64,000 nt of DNA, taken from Rhodococcus sp. 06-235-1A (lineage in GTDB: Bacteria; Actinomycetota; Actinomycetes; Mycobacteriales; Mycobacteriaceae). Position 1 is the stretch's first letter, and the number at the start of each line of letters is the position of its first letter. Shown here piece after piece: positions 25,174 through 38,243 of the stretch. Both the position numbers and the translations under genes were made by a program. A model generated the notes under the pieces. That model had not been told where the DNA came from. It saw only the letters and a program-made list of their open reading frames with translations, and made no database searches. The stretch lies in the NCBI RefSeq assembly GCF_002258785.1, contig NZ_NOYI01000021.1, positions 248,001 through 312,000 on the forward strand, read 5' to 3'.

Positions 25174-25602
25174 TCAGCCCACCACTTGCTGGCGAAGCCC
25201 CTCGGTCGCTGCTTCGAGAATGGTTTTGGTGCCCTTCTTCACGAGGAAGCCGGGCAGTGGGACCTTCGGGTCGACGGTCAGCTCGAATTCGACGTGGGTG
25301 CCTTCGCCCTTCGGCGTCAAGGTGTACCGGCCGTCCTGGGCCTTCTGCTGGGTGCTCTCCACGAGAGTCCACGACACCTCGTTGTCCGACCACGTGTACT
25401 CGACGAGCTGTTCGTCGTTGACTCCGATGATCGAGACCTGCATCTTCACGTGGTGCGGCTTACCGTCGTCGAACCGATCGACGACCTCGCACTTCTTGTG
25501 CACCGGGGACCACGAGGGAATGCCCTCGACGTCGGCGAGAACTTCGAGTACTGCCGCTGCATCCGCGTCGATGTCGACGGACTTGTTCACTGTGACTGCC
25601 AT
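25174..25602 (-). CDS. SRPBCC (START-like) lipid/polyketide-binding protein
   Basis: A 142-residue SRPBCC-fold protein of the polyketide cyclase/coenzyme Q-binding type. The N-terminus MAVTVNKSVDIDADAAAVLEVLADVEGIPSWSP has the typical beta strand, the helices and the W-S-P turn. A long C-terminal helix (KKGTKTILEAATEGLRQQV) closes the cavity. The ligand is unknown. It ends 4 bases from the rsmI stop (convergent) and lies 14 bases upstream of the lipase-like gene on its own strand, so the two are likely one operon. Confidence 0.8.
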   Translation of the reverse strand: MAVTVNKSVDIDADAAAVLEVLADVEGIPSWSPVHKKCEVVDRFDDGKPHHVKMQVSIIGVNDEQLVEYTWSDNEVSWTLVESTQQKAQDGRYTLTPKGEGTHVEFELTVDPKVPLPGFLVKKGTKTILEAATEGLRQQVVG

Positions 25603-25616
25603 GGGGAGAACGTATC

Positions 25617-26621
25617 TCAGCTTTCTCTACTGGGGCTGACGTTCCGCGCGAACTCGCCGATGGCTCTGAGTGCGCGGCGGGCCTCGGGGACGAAATCGGC
25701 TGCCTGGAACACGTGGACCTGGTCCTCGTAGACCTGTAGCTCGCAATCGACTCCGGCGACGGCGAGGCGCTGAGCCATGAGTTCGGCGTCGGCATAGACC
25801 ATTTCGGTCGAACCGACCTGTATCAGCACCGGCGGCAGACCGGTGAGATCTCCGTCGACCGGTGACACCCGCGGGCCTACTTCACCGTCGACGACGATAC
25901 GTGCGTCGACACGATCGGCCAGTGCGGTCAGTGCGGGAACTGCATTGGACGGAAAGACCGAACACTTCGATGCGTTCTCGTGCTCGAGTTTGCGTGTGGG
26001 GTCCATATCGGTCAGCGGGGACATGGTGAAGATGCCTGCGGGGGCGGGCAGACCGACGGTACGCAGCGCCAGGGTGACCATGAACGCGAGATACCCGCCC
26101 GCCGAGTCGCCGCCCAGGATGATCTGTTCGGGGCGGTAACCGGAATCGAGAAGGAATCGGTACGCGTCGACGCCGTCCTCGACAGCGTGGCTGATCGGGT
26201 TGCGCGGCATCATGCGGTAGTTCACCGACAGAACCGAGCCGTCGACGTTCTTCGAGACCCGCGAGGTCATCCGGCGATGCGTGCGTAGGCCGCAGCAGAC
26301 GAAGGCGCCGCCGTGCAGGTAGAGCACCACTCGGTCGGTACCGGTGCCCTCGGCACGGATCCACTCGGCCTCGCACTCGGCCAGCATGACGCGACTACGC
26401 GTGGTGCCGCTGATCTGCGGGACGAGCAGTCCTGCGTAATCGACCAGGCCCACCGGCCACGGAAGAGAGGGCGCCTGTGCCCAGATCGTCAGGAACGGCC
26501 GAACCGTGAACTGCAGGTACTTGGACAGGATCTGCGACTGAAGGCTCGCGCCACGAACATCGTGCCTGCGTGCGGTGGCTGCCGGATCGGTCGACTTGAC
26601 TACGGTGAGCGCCGGATTCAT
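25617..26621 (-). CDS. Alpha/beta hydrolase, hormone-sensitive-lipase family
   Basis: A 334-residue esterase/lipase. It has the HGGAF oxyanion motif (103-107) and the nucleophile elbow GGDSAGG with Ser173. The acid lies in the DGEVGPRVSPVDGDL region and His in EDQVHVFQ near the C-terminus, as in the HSL (GDSAG) family. The ATG at 26621 is chosen for the GGAGG 8 bases upstream. It is divergent from a WS/DGAT gene, which suggests joint handling of acyl esters or triacylglycerol (inference). Confidence 0.88.
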   Translation of the reverse strand: MNPALTVVKSTDPAATARRHDVRGASLQSQILSKYLQFTVRPFLTIWAQAPSLPWPVGLVDYAGLLVPQISGTTRSRVMLAECEAEWIRAEGTGTDRVVLYLHGGAFVCCGLRTHRRMTSRVSKNVDGSVLSVNYRMMPRNPISHAVEDGVDAYRFLLDSGYRPEQIILGGDSAGGYLAFMVTLALRTVGLPAPAGIFTMSPLTDMDPTRKLEHENASKCSVFPSNAVPALTALADRVDARIVVDGEVGPRVSPVDGDLTGLPPVLIQVGSTEMVYADAELMAQRLAVAGVDCELQVYEDQVHVFQAADFVPEARRALRAIGEFARNVSPSRES

Positions 26622-26760
26622 GGCCGTCGCCTCCATCCCCGTTGTTGGTGCGCGGCGCGTATGCGCCGTGCGTTGGAACCCCGCTCTATTTGGAACCCCT
26701 GGTAACGGACAATAGCGGGTAGCTTTTCGTGACCCGACGTAAGGTCGTGTTCTGAGTCAC

Positions 26761-26784
26761 ATTCGGTGCCGTACCGTGACCGAA
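26761..26784 (+). promoter_or_regulatory. Shared 24-base upstream motif, WS/DGAT copy
   Basis: ATTCG, three bases, then CCGTACCGTGACCGAA. The same string, 22 of 24 bases identical, lies upstream of rpfB at 30679-30702. Here it ends 23 bases before the start codon. It includes TACCGT, which fits a TANNNT -10 box. Confidence 0.4.
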
Positions 26785-26807
26785 AACAAATGGAAAAGGG
26801 ACAGCTC

Positions 26808-28187
26808 ATGGCACTCATGCCCATCACGGAATCGATGTTTCTGATCGCCGAGTCACGGGAGCACCCGATGCACGTGGGCGGTCTGGAGTTGTTCGTCCCG
26901 CCAGGCGATCCACACGACTTCGCGGAGGAAGTGCACCGCAAGTTCACCACCGGCGAGGTGCACGAACTCTTCCGGAAGCGGCCGTCGCGTCCGGTTCAGA
27001 TCATGGGCAATCTGGCCTGGGCCTTCGACCCGGATGTGGACTTCGAGTACCACGTTCGGCGGACGGTGCTGCCTGCTCCCGGTCGAATTCGTGAGCTGTT
27101 CCAATTTCTGTCGCTCAATCACAGTGCACCGCTCGATCGCTACCGTCCGATGTGGGAGCTGCACATCATCGAGGGACTGGCCGACGGCCGAATTGCGTTG
27201 TACACCAAGGTGCATCACTCGCTGGTCGACGGCGTGAGCGCGTTGAAGTTGATGCAGCGAACTCTCAGTACCGACCCGGACGACCGAAGCGGGGTCGCCA
27301 CCTGGGACCCGTCGCTGTTCGGAAGGCGCAGGAAGCAGGATGCCGTCGAGCAGCCCGGGCGGTTGGCGCAGTTGGGAAGCGGACTCTCGATGGGGCGCAA
27401 GATCGTCGGGGACCTGGTCGACTTCGCGCCTGCGACGGCACGAATCGGATTGCGCGCGTTGAAGAAAGAGGGTGCGCAACTCCCGTTGCAAGCGCCGAGG
27501 ACGATGTTCAACGTGCCCATCGGTGGTGCGCGACGCTTCGCCGCCGAGAGTTGGTCGATCGAGCGCATCCGCACGGTCGGAACAGCGCTCGACGCCACGC
27601 TCAACGACATGGTGCTCGCGATGTGCGCCGGAGCTCTGCGCGCGTACCTCATCGATCAGAGCGCGTTGCCCGAGGAGCCACTGATCGCGATGGTCCCGGT
27701 GTCGCTGCGCAAGGAGGGCGACGACAAGGACGCCGGCAACTCGGTGACGACCATCCTGTGCAATCTGGCCACCGACGAATCCGATCCGATCGTGAGGCTG
27801 GAGCGGATCAAGGATTCGACCGTCAAGGGCAAGCAGATGATGAGCGAACTCAACACGCTCGAAGCGCTCGCCGTAGGAGCAGTCACCATGGCTCCGTTGT
27901 TGTTCGGGCCGGTGCCGGGATTCGTCGACTACACCCCGCCGCCGTTCAACGTCATCATCTCCAACGTGCCCGGATCCAAGGAAGATCTGTACTGGAACGG
28001 CGCGAAACTCGACGGCATCTACCCGGCGTCGATCGTGGCCGACGGGCAGGCACTCAACATCACCGTCGCCAGCAACGGCGACTCGCTGAACTTCGGACTC
28101 ATCGGATGCCGACGCAGTGTGCCGCACCTGCAGCGCATGCTGACACATCTGGAGAACACGCTGGAGGAGCTCGAGAAGACCTTGTGA
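26808..28187 (+). CDS. Wax ester synthase / diacylglycerol acyltransferase
   Basis: A 459-residue WS/DGAT enzyme of the type that makes triacylglycerol and wax ester stores in rhodococci and mycobacteria. The N-terminal MALMPITESMFLIAESREHPMHVGGLELF is typical. The active-site motif HHSLVDG is at 136-142, and PLDRYRPMWELHIIEGL and the C-terminal NVIISNVPGSKEDLYWNGA are present. The ATG at 26808 follows AAGGGACAG. A repeat palindrome and the convergent metG follow. It uses acyl-CoA and diacylglycerol or fatty alcohol at the inner membrane or lipid-body surface. Confidence 0.93.
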   Translation: MALMPITESMFLIAESREHPMHVGGLELFVPPGDPHDFAEEVHRKFTTGEVHELFRKRPSRPVQIMGNLAWAFDPDVDFEYHVRRTVLPAPGRIRELFQFLSLNHSAPLDRYRPMWELHIIEGLADGRIALYTKVHHSLVDGVSALKLMQRTLSTDPDDRSGVATWDPSLFGRRRKQDAVEQPGRLAQLGSGLSMGRKIVGDLVDFAPATARIGLRALKKEGAQLPLQAPRTMFNVPIGGARRFAAESWSIERIRTVGTALDATLNDMVLAMCAGALRAYLIDQSALPEEPLIAMVPVSLRKEGDDKDAGNSVTTILCNLATDESDPIVRLERIKDSTVKGKQMMSELNTLEALAVGAVTMAPLLFGPVPGFVDYTPPPFNVIISNVPGSKEDLYWNGAKLDGIYPASIVADGQALNITVASNGDSLNFGLIGCRRSVPHLQRMLTHLENTLEELEKTL

Positions 28188-28200
28188 GAGCGGCTTCGCC

Positions 28201-28248
28201 GCATGTGCACGAAACTTCGTAGTGGGCTACGAGGTTTCGTGCACATGC
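28201..28248. repeat. Dispersed palindromic repeat, copy 2 (bidirectional terminator)
   Basis: This is the best-preserved copy. GCATGTGCACGAAAC (28201-28215) pairs exactly with 28234-28248, and the inner TCGTAG/CTACGA close a 4-base loop TGGG. It lies between the convergent WS/DGAT gene and metG, where it should terminate both. Confidence 0.85.
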
Positions 28249-28258
28249 GCGGAGCGCT

Positions 28259-29803
28259 CTACTCGTACTTGGGGAACACCGGCGTCGGGGCCGGGAGAGC
28301 GGTGCCGGGAACCGAACGAGTTGCGATGTCGGTGAATTCGCGGTTCTGTGCGCCGAGCAGGTCGAGGATGCGCGACGCGGAATCGGGCATGACGGGCTGC
28401 GCCAGAATGCTGACGATGCGCAGCACCTCGATCGTCACGTACAGCACGGTGGCCATGCGATCGGGATCGGTCTTGCGCAATACCCACGGCTGCTGCAGCG
28501 AGAAGTAGCGGTTGGTCTCGCCGAGCACCGACCAGATCGCCTCGAGCGCGGAATGGATTGCCTGCACGTCGAATTCGCGTCGGCAGATCTCCAGCAGCGC
28601 GTCCGCGCGGGCCAGCATCGCCTCGTCCTCGGCGGTGAAGTCTCCCGGTGTCGGGAGCGTTCCCTCCAGGTTCTTCGCCACCATCGTCAGCGAGCGCTGT
28701 GCGAGGTTACCGAGTTCGTTGGACAGGTCGGCGTTGACGCGCGCGACGATCGCCTCGTGGCTGTAGCTGCCGTCCTGGCCGAACGAGACCTCGCGCAGGA
28801 AGAAGAAGCGCACTGGATCGAGGCCGTAGTTCTCCACCAAGGACTGCGGATCCAGCACGTTGCCGAGAGACTTGGACATCTTCTCGCCCTTGACGTTCAG
28901 GAACCCGTGCACGAACACCCGCTTGGGTAGCTCGATACCCGCAGACATCAGGAACGCCGGCCAGTAGACGGTGTGGAAGCGGGTGATGTCCTTGCCGATG
29001 ATGTGCAGATCGGCCGGCCAGAACTTTCGGTACGCCTCGGATTCGGTCTCGGGGAACCCGGCACCGGTGAGGTAGTTGGTCAATGCGTCGACCCAGACGT
29101 ACATCACGTGTGCGGGGTCGCCGGGGACCGGTACACCCCAGTCGAACGTGGTTCGCGAGATCGACAGGTCTCGGAGACCGCCCTTGACGAAATTCACGAT
29201 CTCGTTGCGACGCGTGTTCGGCGCAATGAAGTCCGGCACCGCGTCGTACAGCTCGAGGAGCTTGTCCTGGTACTGCGAGAGCCGGAAGAAGTACGACGGT
29301 TCCTCGGTCCACTCGACGGGAGTGTTCGTCTCCGTCGCGACGCGGGAGCCGTCTTCGTTCAGGGTGGTCTCGGCTTCGGTGTAGAACGCCTCGTCGCGCA
29401 CCGAGTACCAGCCGGAGAACGCGTCGAGATAGATGTCTCCGTTCGCCTCCATCCGCTTCCACAGTTCCTGGCTGGCGGCGAGGTGGTCGGCATCGGTGGT
29501 GCGGATGAAGCGTTCGTACGAGACCTTCAGCAGATCCTGCGCGGCCTGGAAAGCATCGGAATTGCGCGCGGCGAGTTCGCGGACATCGATGCCCTCGGTC
29601 TGCGCGGTCTGCTGCATCTTGAGCCCGTGCTCGTCGGTTCCCGTCAGGAATCGCACGTCGTAGCCGTCGAGGCGCTTGAAGCGCGCGATGGCGTCGGTGG
29701 CGATGTACTCGTAGGCGTGCCCGATGTGCGGCGCGCCGTTGGGGTACGCAATCGCCGTGGTGACGTAGAAGGGTGGCCGTGAGGCATCAGCTGGCGCAGT
29801 CAT
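28259..29803 (-). CDS. metG: Methionyl-tRNA synthetase
   Basis: A 514-residue class I synthetase. The HIGH motif is in [18 protein letters not shown] (about 20-37) and the KMSKS loop in [15 protein letters not shown]. The anticodon-binding helices follow (LQQPWVLRK). It has the shorter zinc-knuckle-free type insertion and no C-terminal tRNA-binding domain, as in mycobacteria (Rv1007c). The ATG at 29803 is only 21 bases from the divergent tatD start, so the two promoters must overlap coding sequence or both genes are leaderless. Confidence 0.95.
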   Translation of the reverse strand: MTAPADASRPPFYVTTAIAYPNGAPHIGHAYEYIATDAIARFKRLDGYDVRFLTGTDEHGLKMQQTAQTEGIDVRELAARNSDAFQAAQDLLKVSYERFIRTTDADHLAASQELWKRMEANGDIYLDAFSGWYSVRDEAFYTEAETTLNEDGSRVATETNTPVEWTEEPSYFFRLSQYQDKLLELYDAVPDFIAPNTRRNEIVNFVKGGLRDLSISRTTFDWGVPVPGDPAHVMYVWVDALTNYLTGAGFPETESEAYRKFWPADLHIIGKDITRFHTVYWPAFLMSAGIELPKRVFVHGFLNVKGEKMSKSLGNVLDPQSLVENYGLDPVRFFFLREVSFGQDGSYSHEAIVARVNADLSNELGNLAQRSLTMVAKNLEGTLPTPGDFTAEDEAMLARADALLEICRREFDVQAIHSALEAIWSVLGETNRYFSLQQPWVLRKTDPDRMATVLYVTIEVLRIVSILAQPVMPDSASRILDLLGAQNREFTDIATRSVPGTALPAPTPVFPKYE

Positions 29804-29824
29804 GGTGCGCCTACTCTAACGATC

Positions 29825-31881
<2,057 letters not shown>

Positions 31882-31887
31882 CTCTCC

Positions 31888-32015
31888 TGGGTCGTTCCGC
31901 AGGCTTCACTCCTGCATTTCTGGGTCGTTCCGCAGGCTCCACTCCTGCATTTCTGGGTCGTTCCGCAGGCTCCACTCCTGCATTTCTGGGTCGTTCCGCA
32001 GGCTCCACTCCTGCC
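31888..32015 (+). repeat. 33-base tandem repeat, about 3.9 copies
   Basis: Units start at 31888, 31921, 31954 and 31987. Units 2 and 3 are identical, unit 1 differs at one base, and unit 4 diverges after base 29. Each holds the small hairpin GCAGG-ctccact-CCTGC. The array fills most of the 151-base gap between rpfB and rsmA and has no ORF with a start site. Confidence 0.92.
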
Positions 32016-32032
32016 CACGTAGAGTTTCCGCC

Positions 32033-32908
32033 GTGTCCGAACATGTGAGGGGATCCGCGGCCCTGCTGGGTCCCGCCGAGGTCCGCTCGTTGGCCGCCGA
32101 GCTCGACGTGCGGCCCACCAAGCAGCTCGGGCAGAACTTCGTACACGACGCCAACACCGTTCGACGCATCGTCGCCTCCGCCGGCGTCGGCCCCCAGGAC
32201 ACGGTCCTCGAAGTCGGCCCCGGCCTCGGATCGCTGACTCTCGCGCTGCTCGATGTGGCCGATTCCGTCATCGCGGTCGAGATCGACCCGAAGCTCGCGA
32301 CCCGTCTGCCGACGACGGTGGCCGACCGCGCCCCGACTCTGGCCGACCGCCTGACGGTCATCGAGGCCGACGCCCTTCGTATCCGTGCCGCGGATATTGC
32401 CGGGGAGCCGACCGCCTTGGTGGCCAATCTTCCCTACAACGTCGCGGTTCCGGTACTCATTCATCTGTTCTCGGAACTTCCGAGTCTTCGCGTCGCCGTG
32501 GTCATGGTTCAAGCCGAGGTGGCCGATCGACTTGCCGCGGTGCCTGGAAGCAAGATCTACGGCATCCCCAGCGTCAAGGCCAGGTTCTTCGGAGACGTGA
32601 AAAGGGCGGGTGCAGTGGGCCGTTCGGTGTTCTGGCCGGTACCCAAAGTCGAATCGGGACTGGTGCGCATCGATCGGTACGCCGAGCCGCCGTGGCCGAC
32701 CGACACCGTGCATCGCAAAGCCGTCTTCGCAGTGATCGACGCGGCATTCGCGCAGCGGCGCAAGACCTTACGGGCGGCCCTGGCCGGGTGGGCCGGCTCC
32801 CCGGTGGCCGCCGAGCGGCGATTGCGCGAGGCCGGGATCGACCCGACCGCTCGCGGCGAGACCATCGACGCCTCAGCCTTCGTCCGCTTGGCCGCTACCG
32901 AAGCCTGA
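32033..32908 (+). CDS. rsmA: 16S rRNA (adenine(1518/1519)-N6)-dimethyltransferase
   Basis: A 291-residue KsgA-family enzyme. It has [17 protein letters not shown] motif [17 protein letters not shown], the acidic strand AVEIDPKLA, catalytic [11 protein letters not shown] and the family [15 protein letters not shown]. It dimethylates two adenines near the 3' end of 16S rRNA. The start is GTG at 32033, right after the 33-base tandem repeats and with no clear ribosome binding site, so it may depend on read-through from rpfB or be leaderless. It corresponds to Rv1010. Confidence 0.94.
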   Translation: MSEHVRGSAALLGPAEVRSLAAELDVRPTKQLGQNFVHDANTVRRIVASAGVGPQDTVLEVGPGLGSLTLALLDVADSVIAVEIDPKLATRLPTTVADRAPTLADRLTVIEADALRIRAADIAGEPTALVANLPYNVAVPVLIHLFSELPSLRVAVVMVQAEVADRLAAVPGSKIYGIPSVKARFFGDVKRAGAVGRSVFWPVPKVESGLVRIDRYAEPPWPTDTVHRKAVFAVIDAAFAQRRKTLRAALAGWAGSPVAAERRLREAGIDPTARGETIDASAFVRLAATEA

Positions 32909-32911
32909 CCG

Positions 32912-33415
32912 TCAGAACGGATTCAGGGTCACTTCGAGTGCACCGGACGACGTGACGCGTTGCGGATTGAGCTGCTGAATCAACGCGCCCGAGGTGAGTG
33001 TGATCGTGTATTCGACCCATCCGAGACCAGTGTCGATGTACGCCTCACCCCATGGATACCGAGCGTTCCTGTCCTCGTGTGCCACGCCCGATGCGCCGGT
33101 TGTCGTGTTGCGCCACTGCACCTCGGTGTGCGTAGCGAACGACAGGAATCGCCAGTTCTGGCTGTAGATCGGGTCGGTGGTAGGCGGCTGCGCGGTGATC
33201 GCCAGGAATGCGTGGTACGGCCCCCCGAAGTCGGACCGAAGGCCGCTGTAGCCGTTGACGTCGAGCGAGTACGGCGCTTCCCACGGATATGCGCTCGGGA
33301 TGGACACGGTCGCGAGATGTGAGTGCGGTGCAGCCGCCGCCGTGCCACTCGAGACGAACAGTGCTGCCACCGTCATCGCAAGCGCCGCCAGTGCCGTCGT
33401 CCATCGTCTTCGCAT
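32912..33415 (-). CDS. Secreted protein of unknown function
   Basis: A 167-residue protein with a clear signal peptide (MRRRWTTALAALAMTVAALFVSSGTAAAAPHSH, cleavage near residue 28). The mature part is rich in aromatic residues and short beta strands (YPWEAPYSLDVNGYSG, WRFLSFATHTEVQWRNTTTG, LGWVEYTITLTSG). There are no cysteines or catalytic signature. The ATG at 33415 follows AGGGG. It is convergent with rsmA and downstream of a NUC1 nuclease gene on the same strand. A secreted beta-sandwich is plausible; the role is unknown. Confidence 0.7.
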   Translation of the reverse strand: MRRRWTTALAALAMTVAALFVSSGTAAAAPHSHLATVSIPSAYPWEAPYSLDVNGYSGLRSDFGGPYHAFLAITAQPPTTDPIYSQNWRFLSFATHTEVQWRNTTTGASGVAHEDRNARYPWGEAYIDTGLGWVEYTITLTSGALIQQLNPQRVTSSGALEVTLNPF

Positions 33416-33522
33416 GTCGAGCCCCTGTTCGTAGACGCTTTCTCGGATGCTGCGCAATGCTATTGGTTCGCGGCCTCGATGCGCGTCACGATTCCGTATC
33501 GAATAGAACCATGTGGTTGGTT

Positions 33523-34338
33523 TCAGAGGTGGATGTCCGACAGTTGCGTCAGCTCTGTCCACTTCGACGCCTCCGCACGAGCCGCGGCCACCGGTGCATA
33601 GCGATCCGCTTCGATCAGCACGCCCAGCTCGAGACCGGTCGCCGACGCGATGTCGGCCACGGGAACCTGGTACGTCCGGTATGGGCCGAGGGGCGGGGGA
33701 TCGGTCTCGACTCGTAGAGGCTTGTCGAGAATCGGGTCGAGTGACGGCGATTGGTCGAGTACGTACCCGGTGCATGCGGGAGCCGAGCCCTGGGACCACG
33801 CCGCAATCTTGAAGAACTGCCGTGGAAGGGCGACACCGCGATAGATCGGATCGTCGCCGGCGAAGATGCAGCCGCTGAACACAGAAAGGCGCTGATCGTA
33901 CTGCTCGGCGTGGCCGAGCACGTAATCTTCGAGCCCGAGCCACAGCGTCTTCGACTGGTTCAGCGTGGCCGTCTGAGGGGCGCACACCGTGTAGTGGAAC
34001 GTGTCCTCGTTGGCGCGCCTGGCCACCGCGAGCTCACCCCACACGGGATCTCGCCTGCGAACCAGATGCCCGCGATCGAGGTCGTTGTTCGAGTACAACT
34101 CGTTGCCTGCCTGCTGCGATGCCGGCAGGCGATCGTCGAGTCGCCAGTCGTCGCCCCGCTCGACATCCTTCAGGCTCGCACCGTCGATGTTGACACCGGT
34201 GACCGCGGCGAGGCGTCGGTCTGGATCCATGGACACCGAGAAGTGCGTGTAGGGGAGTACCGCCAGGCCTGCGCGATCGGGCAACGGAACGTCGATGTCG
34301 GACAAAAACTTCGGGTCGAAACCGAGTGGTGACGTCAT
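33523..34338 (-). CDS. DNA/RNA non-specific endonuclease (NUC1 family)
   Basis: A 271-residue nuclease of the beta-beta-alpha-metal type. The DRGH motif (88-91, NNDLDRGHLVRRRDPVWG) supplies the catalytic His, and the Mg ligand Asn lies in CAPQTATLNQ (about 127). FSGCIFAGDDPIYRGV and the FFKIAAW strand complete the fold. No signal peptide is visible, so the cellular compartment is unclear; these enzymes are often secreted or toxin-like. It ends 12 bases before the WYL regulator gene on the same strand and may share its transcript. Confidence 0.87.
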   Translation of the reverse strand: MTSPLGFDPKFLSDIDVPLPDRAGLAVLPYTHFSVSMDPDRRLAAVTGVNIDGASLKDVERGDDWRLDDRLPASQQAGNELYSNNDLDRGHLVRRRDPVWGELAVARRANEDTFHYTVCAPQTATLNQSKTLWLGLEDYVLGHAEQYDQRLSVFSGCIFAGDDPIYRGVALPRQFFKIAAWSQGSAPACTGYVLDQSPSLDPILDKPLRVETDPPPLGPYRTYQVPVADIASATGLELGVLIEADRYAPVAAARAEASKWTELTQLSDIHL

Positions 34339-34350
34339 CTGCCCATTGAC

Positions 34351-35340
34351 TCACGTACCGGTTACCGGAGAGTGAACCGCCGCCAGGTAGCGCTCGTTGA
34401 GTCGTGCATGCCTTGCGGCCACGACGCGGCATTCCTCACGCAGTTCCGGTGGATCGAGCACGGTGAAATCGGTGTCGAACGCCGCCAGCCACCGTGCGAT
34501 CGAGGGCAGCGAATCTCCGGACAGCACCACGGCGCACGTGCTCTCGTCGATGGATTCGAGTGTGCCCCACTGCTCGTCGACCATGGGTGCGATCGTCTCG
34601 ATCGGGGCATGCAACGCGATCCTCGCCTGCACCTGAGTGAATGCGCGGTCGATTCCCTTCGAGACGAACGCGGCCGCCCCGCCCGCCGGTAGCTCTCGGG
34701 GCGTGAACCTGGGACCCGTCGGGATCTTCGGTATCAGGCGATCCACCCGATACGATCGCCAATCCTCCCGCAGCACATCCCATCCCAGCAGATACCAGCG
34801 CGCCCCCGCTCGCACCAGGCTGTACGGCTCCACCTCACGTCTGGACTCGGAACCGTCGTGCTTGCGGTAATCGAATCGCAGCCGCTCGTGCCCATGGCAC
34901 ACCGCCGCCACCGTCGACAGCACCGATGCGTCCACGGCCGAGCGCGGCGTTCGCTCCACGACATCGATCCGCAGCGCATCGAGCCGATGGCGGATGCGCG
35001 ACGGCATCACCTGCCGCAGCTTCGTCAACGCCCGCAGCGACGCCTCGCCGATGCCTGCCACCGACCCACCGGCCGCCGACTGCAGCCCGAACGCCACCGC
35101 CAATGCCTCGTCGTCGTCGAGCAGCAGGGGAGGCATCTCGGCACCCGGGCCCAGCTGATAGCCGCCACCGACACCCGGTGTCGCATTGACCGGGTACCCG
35201 ATGTCGCGCAGCTTGTCCACATCGCGACGCAACGTCCGCGGCGTGACGTCGAGCCGCTCGGCCAACTCCGAACCCGCCCAATCGCGACGGGTCTGCAGCA
35301 GAGACAACAGCCGAAGCAACCGAGCCGAGGTTTCTTTCAT
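34351..35340 (-). CDS. WYL-domain transcriptional regulator (HTH_11 type)
   Basis: A 329-residue regulator. The N-terminal HTH_11 ([44 protein letters not shown], 7-50) is followed by GVGGGYQLG, the WYL domain ([50 protein letters not shown]) and a WCX C-terminal domain. A symmetric site ATGCGGAC/GTCCGCAT lies 20 bases upstream and is the likely auto-operator. The nuclease gene downstream is a candidate target or passenger. WYL domains bind nucleic-acid or nucleotide ligands in DNA-damage and defence regulators. Confidence 0.87.
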   Translation of the reverse strand: MKETSARLLRLLSLLQTRRDWAGSELAERLDVTPRTLRRDVDKLRDIGYPVNATPGVGGGYQLGPGAEMPPLLLDDDEALAVAFGLQSAAGGSVAGIGEASLRALTKLRQVMPSRIRHRLDALRIDVVERTPRSAVDASVLSTVAAVCHGHERLRFDYRKHDGSESRREVEPYSLVRAGARWYLLGWDVLREDWRSYRVDRLIPKIPTGPRFTPRELPAGGAAAFVSKGIDRAFTQVQARIALHAPIETIAPMVDEQWGTLESIDESTCAVVLSGDSLPSIARWLAAFDTDFTVLDPPELREECRVVAARHARLNERYLAAVHSPVTGT

Positions 35341-35359
35341 GTTCACACAGTGCCACGCA

Positions 35360-35382
35360 ATGCGGACACATTCGGTCCGCAT
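35360..35382. promoter_or_regulatory. Palindromic operator between WYL regulator and ispE
   Basis: Arms ATGCGGAC (35360-35367) and GTCCGCAT (35375-35382) are perfect, with a 7-base spacer ACATTCG. The site lies just upstream of the WYL regulator start and 54 bases before the ispE start, so it could affect both. Confidence 0.6.
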
Positions 35383-35435
35383 GCAAAACCCTGGCGGTGA
35401 ACTCGACGTTCGTTTCTCCACTACTGTGGTTACTC

Positions 35436-36370
35436 GTGCTGTCTGTCGTTCCCACACCCGTTGTCGTTCGGGCCCCGTCGAAGGTGAATTTGCATCTCGC
35501 GGTCGGTGACCTGCGTCCCGATGGCTTTCACGAGTTGACGACGGTGTTCCAGGCGCTCTCGCTCTCGGACGAGCTGTCGGTGATTCCGGCCAAGGCGCTC
35601 TCGGTTCGCGTGCGGGGCGACGACGCGAAGGTCGTTCCCACGGATTCGCGGAATCTGGTGTGGAAAGCTGCGGAGCTGCTGGGGCGTCGGGTCGGACGTG
35701 AGCCATCGGTGGAGATCACCATCGAGAAGGGCATTCCGGTGGCCGGTGGGATGGCGGGCGGTAGTGCCGATGCCGCCGCGACCCTGGTGGCACTCAATGC
35801 AATGTGGCATCTGGATCTCTCGCGTGACGAGCTCGACGAAGTGGCGGCCGAACTCGGCAGCGACGTTCCGTTCTCGCTGCACGGCGGCACTGCGGTCGGA
35901 ACCGGTCGCGGAGAGAAGTTGCTCCCGGTGCTCTCGCGCAACAGTTTCCATTGGGTTCTGGCGTTGGCGAAGGGTGGTCTGCAGACACCGGCGGTGTACA
36001 ACGAACTCGACGAGTTGCGGGCCAAGGGTGATCCGCCGCGTCTGGGCGGTACCGAGGATCTGATGCATGCGCTCACCTCAGGAGATGCGCGTGCACTCGC
36101 ACCGCTGCTCGGCAACGACCTGCAGGCCGCTGCGGTGTCGCTGATGCCGCAACTGCGTCGCACCCTGCGCGCGGGTGTCACTGCTGGGGCGCTGGCCGGC
36201 ATCGTGTCGGGCTCGGGTCCCACGTGTGCGTTTCTCTGCGCCGACGCCGACGCAGCGGTGTCGGTGAGTGCTGAATTGTCCGGTGCAGGCGTGTGCCGCA
36301 CCGTCCGTGTTGCGAGTGGCCCGGTTCCCGGCGCTCGTGTTGTCACTAGTGAATCGATTGGTTTTTCCTG

Positions 36371-36371
<1 letters not shown>
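35436..36371 (+). CDS. ispE: 4-diphosphocytidyl-2-C-methyl-D-erythritol kinase
   Basis: A 311-residue GHMP kinase of the non-mevalonate isoprenoid pathway. It has [24 protein letters not shown] (substrate Lys-Asn region), the ATP loop [21 protein letters not shown] and the motif-3 region [17 protein letters not shown] at 35436 puts [16 protein letters not shown] at the start, similar in length to the M. tuberculosis protein (Rv1011). The GTG at 35397 would add 13 hydrophobic residues. The stop overlaps the next gene's ATG (TGATG). Confidence 0.92.
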
Positions 36372-38167
<1,796 letters not shown>

Positions 38168-38179
38168 AGCCTGCGGCAT

Positions 38180-38236
38180 GTGAACAGAACTTCGTAGCCT
38201 GCTACGAAGTTTCGTTCACCTGCGCGCAGCGCATAC
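38180..38236. repeat. Dispersed palindromic repeat, copy 3
   Basis: The 40-base core runs from 38180 to 38219. GTGAAC/GTTCAC and AACTTCGTAG/CTACGAAGTT pair around a short loop. The tail CTGCGCGCAGCGCATAC (38220-38236) differs by one base from that of copy 1. It begins 12 bases after the ABC-F stop, ahead of a co-directional gene. Confidence 0.85.
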
Positions 38237-38243
38237 TGAAGCC

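Noticed and set aside
25614..25632. A possible third MprA box (TCTCAGCT followed by TCTACTGG)
   Set aside because: Only the first half fits, and it lies downstream of a start codon between two minus-strand genes, not in a promoter.
31888..32015. A CRISPR array
   Set aside because: The repeats are directly adjacent with no spacers and no cas genes are nearby; it is a plain tandem repeat.
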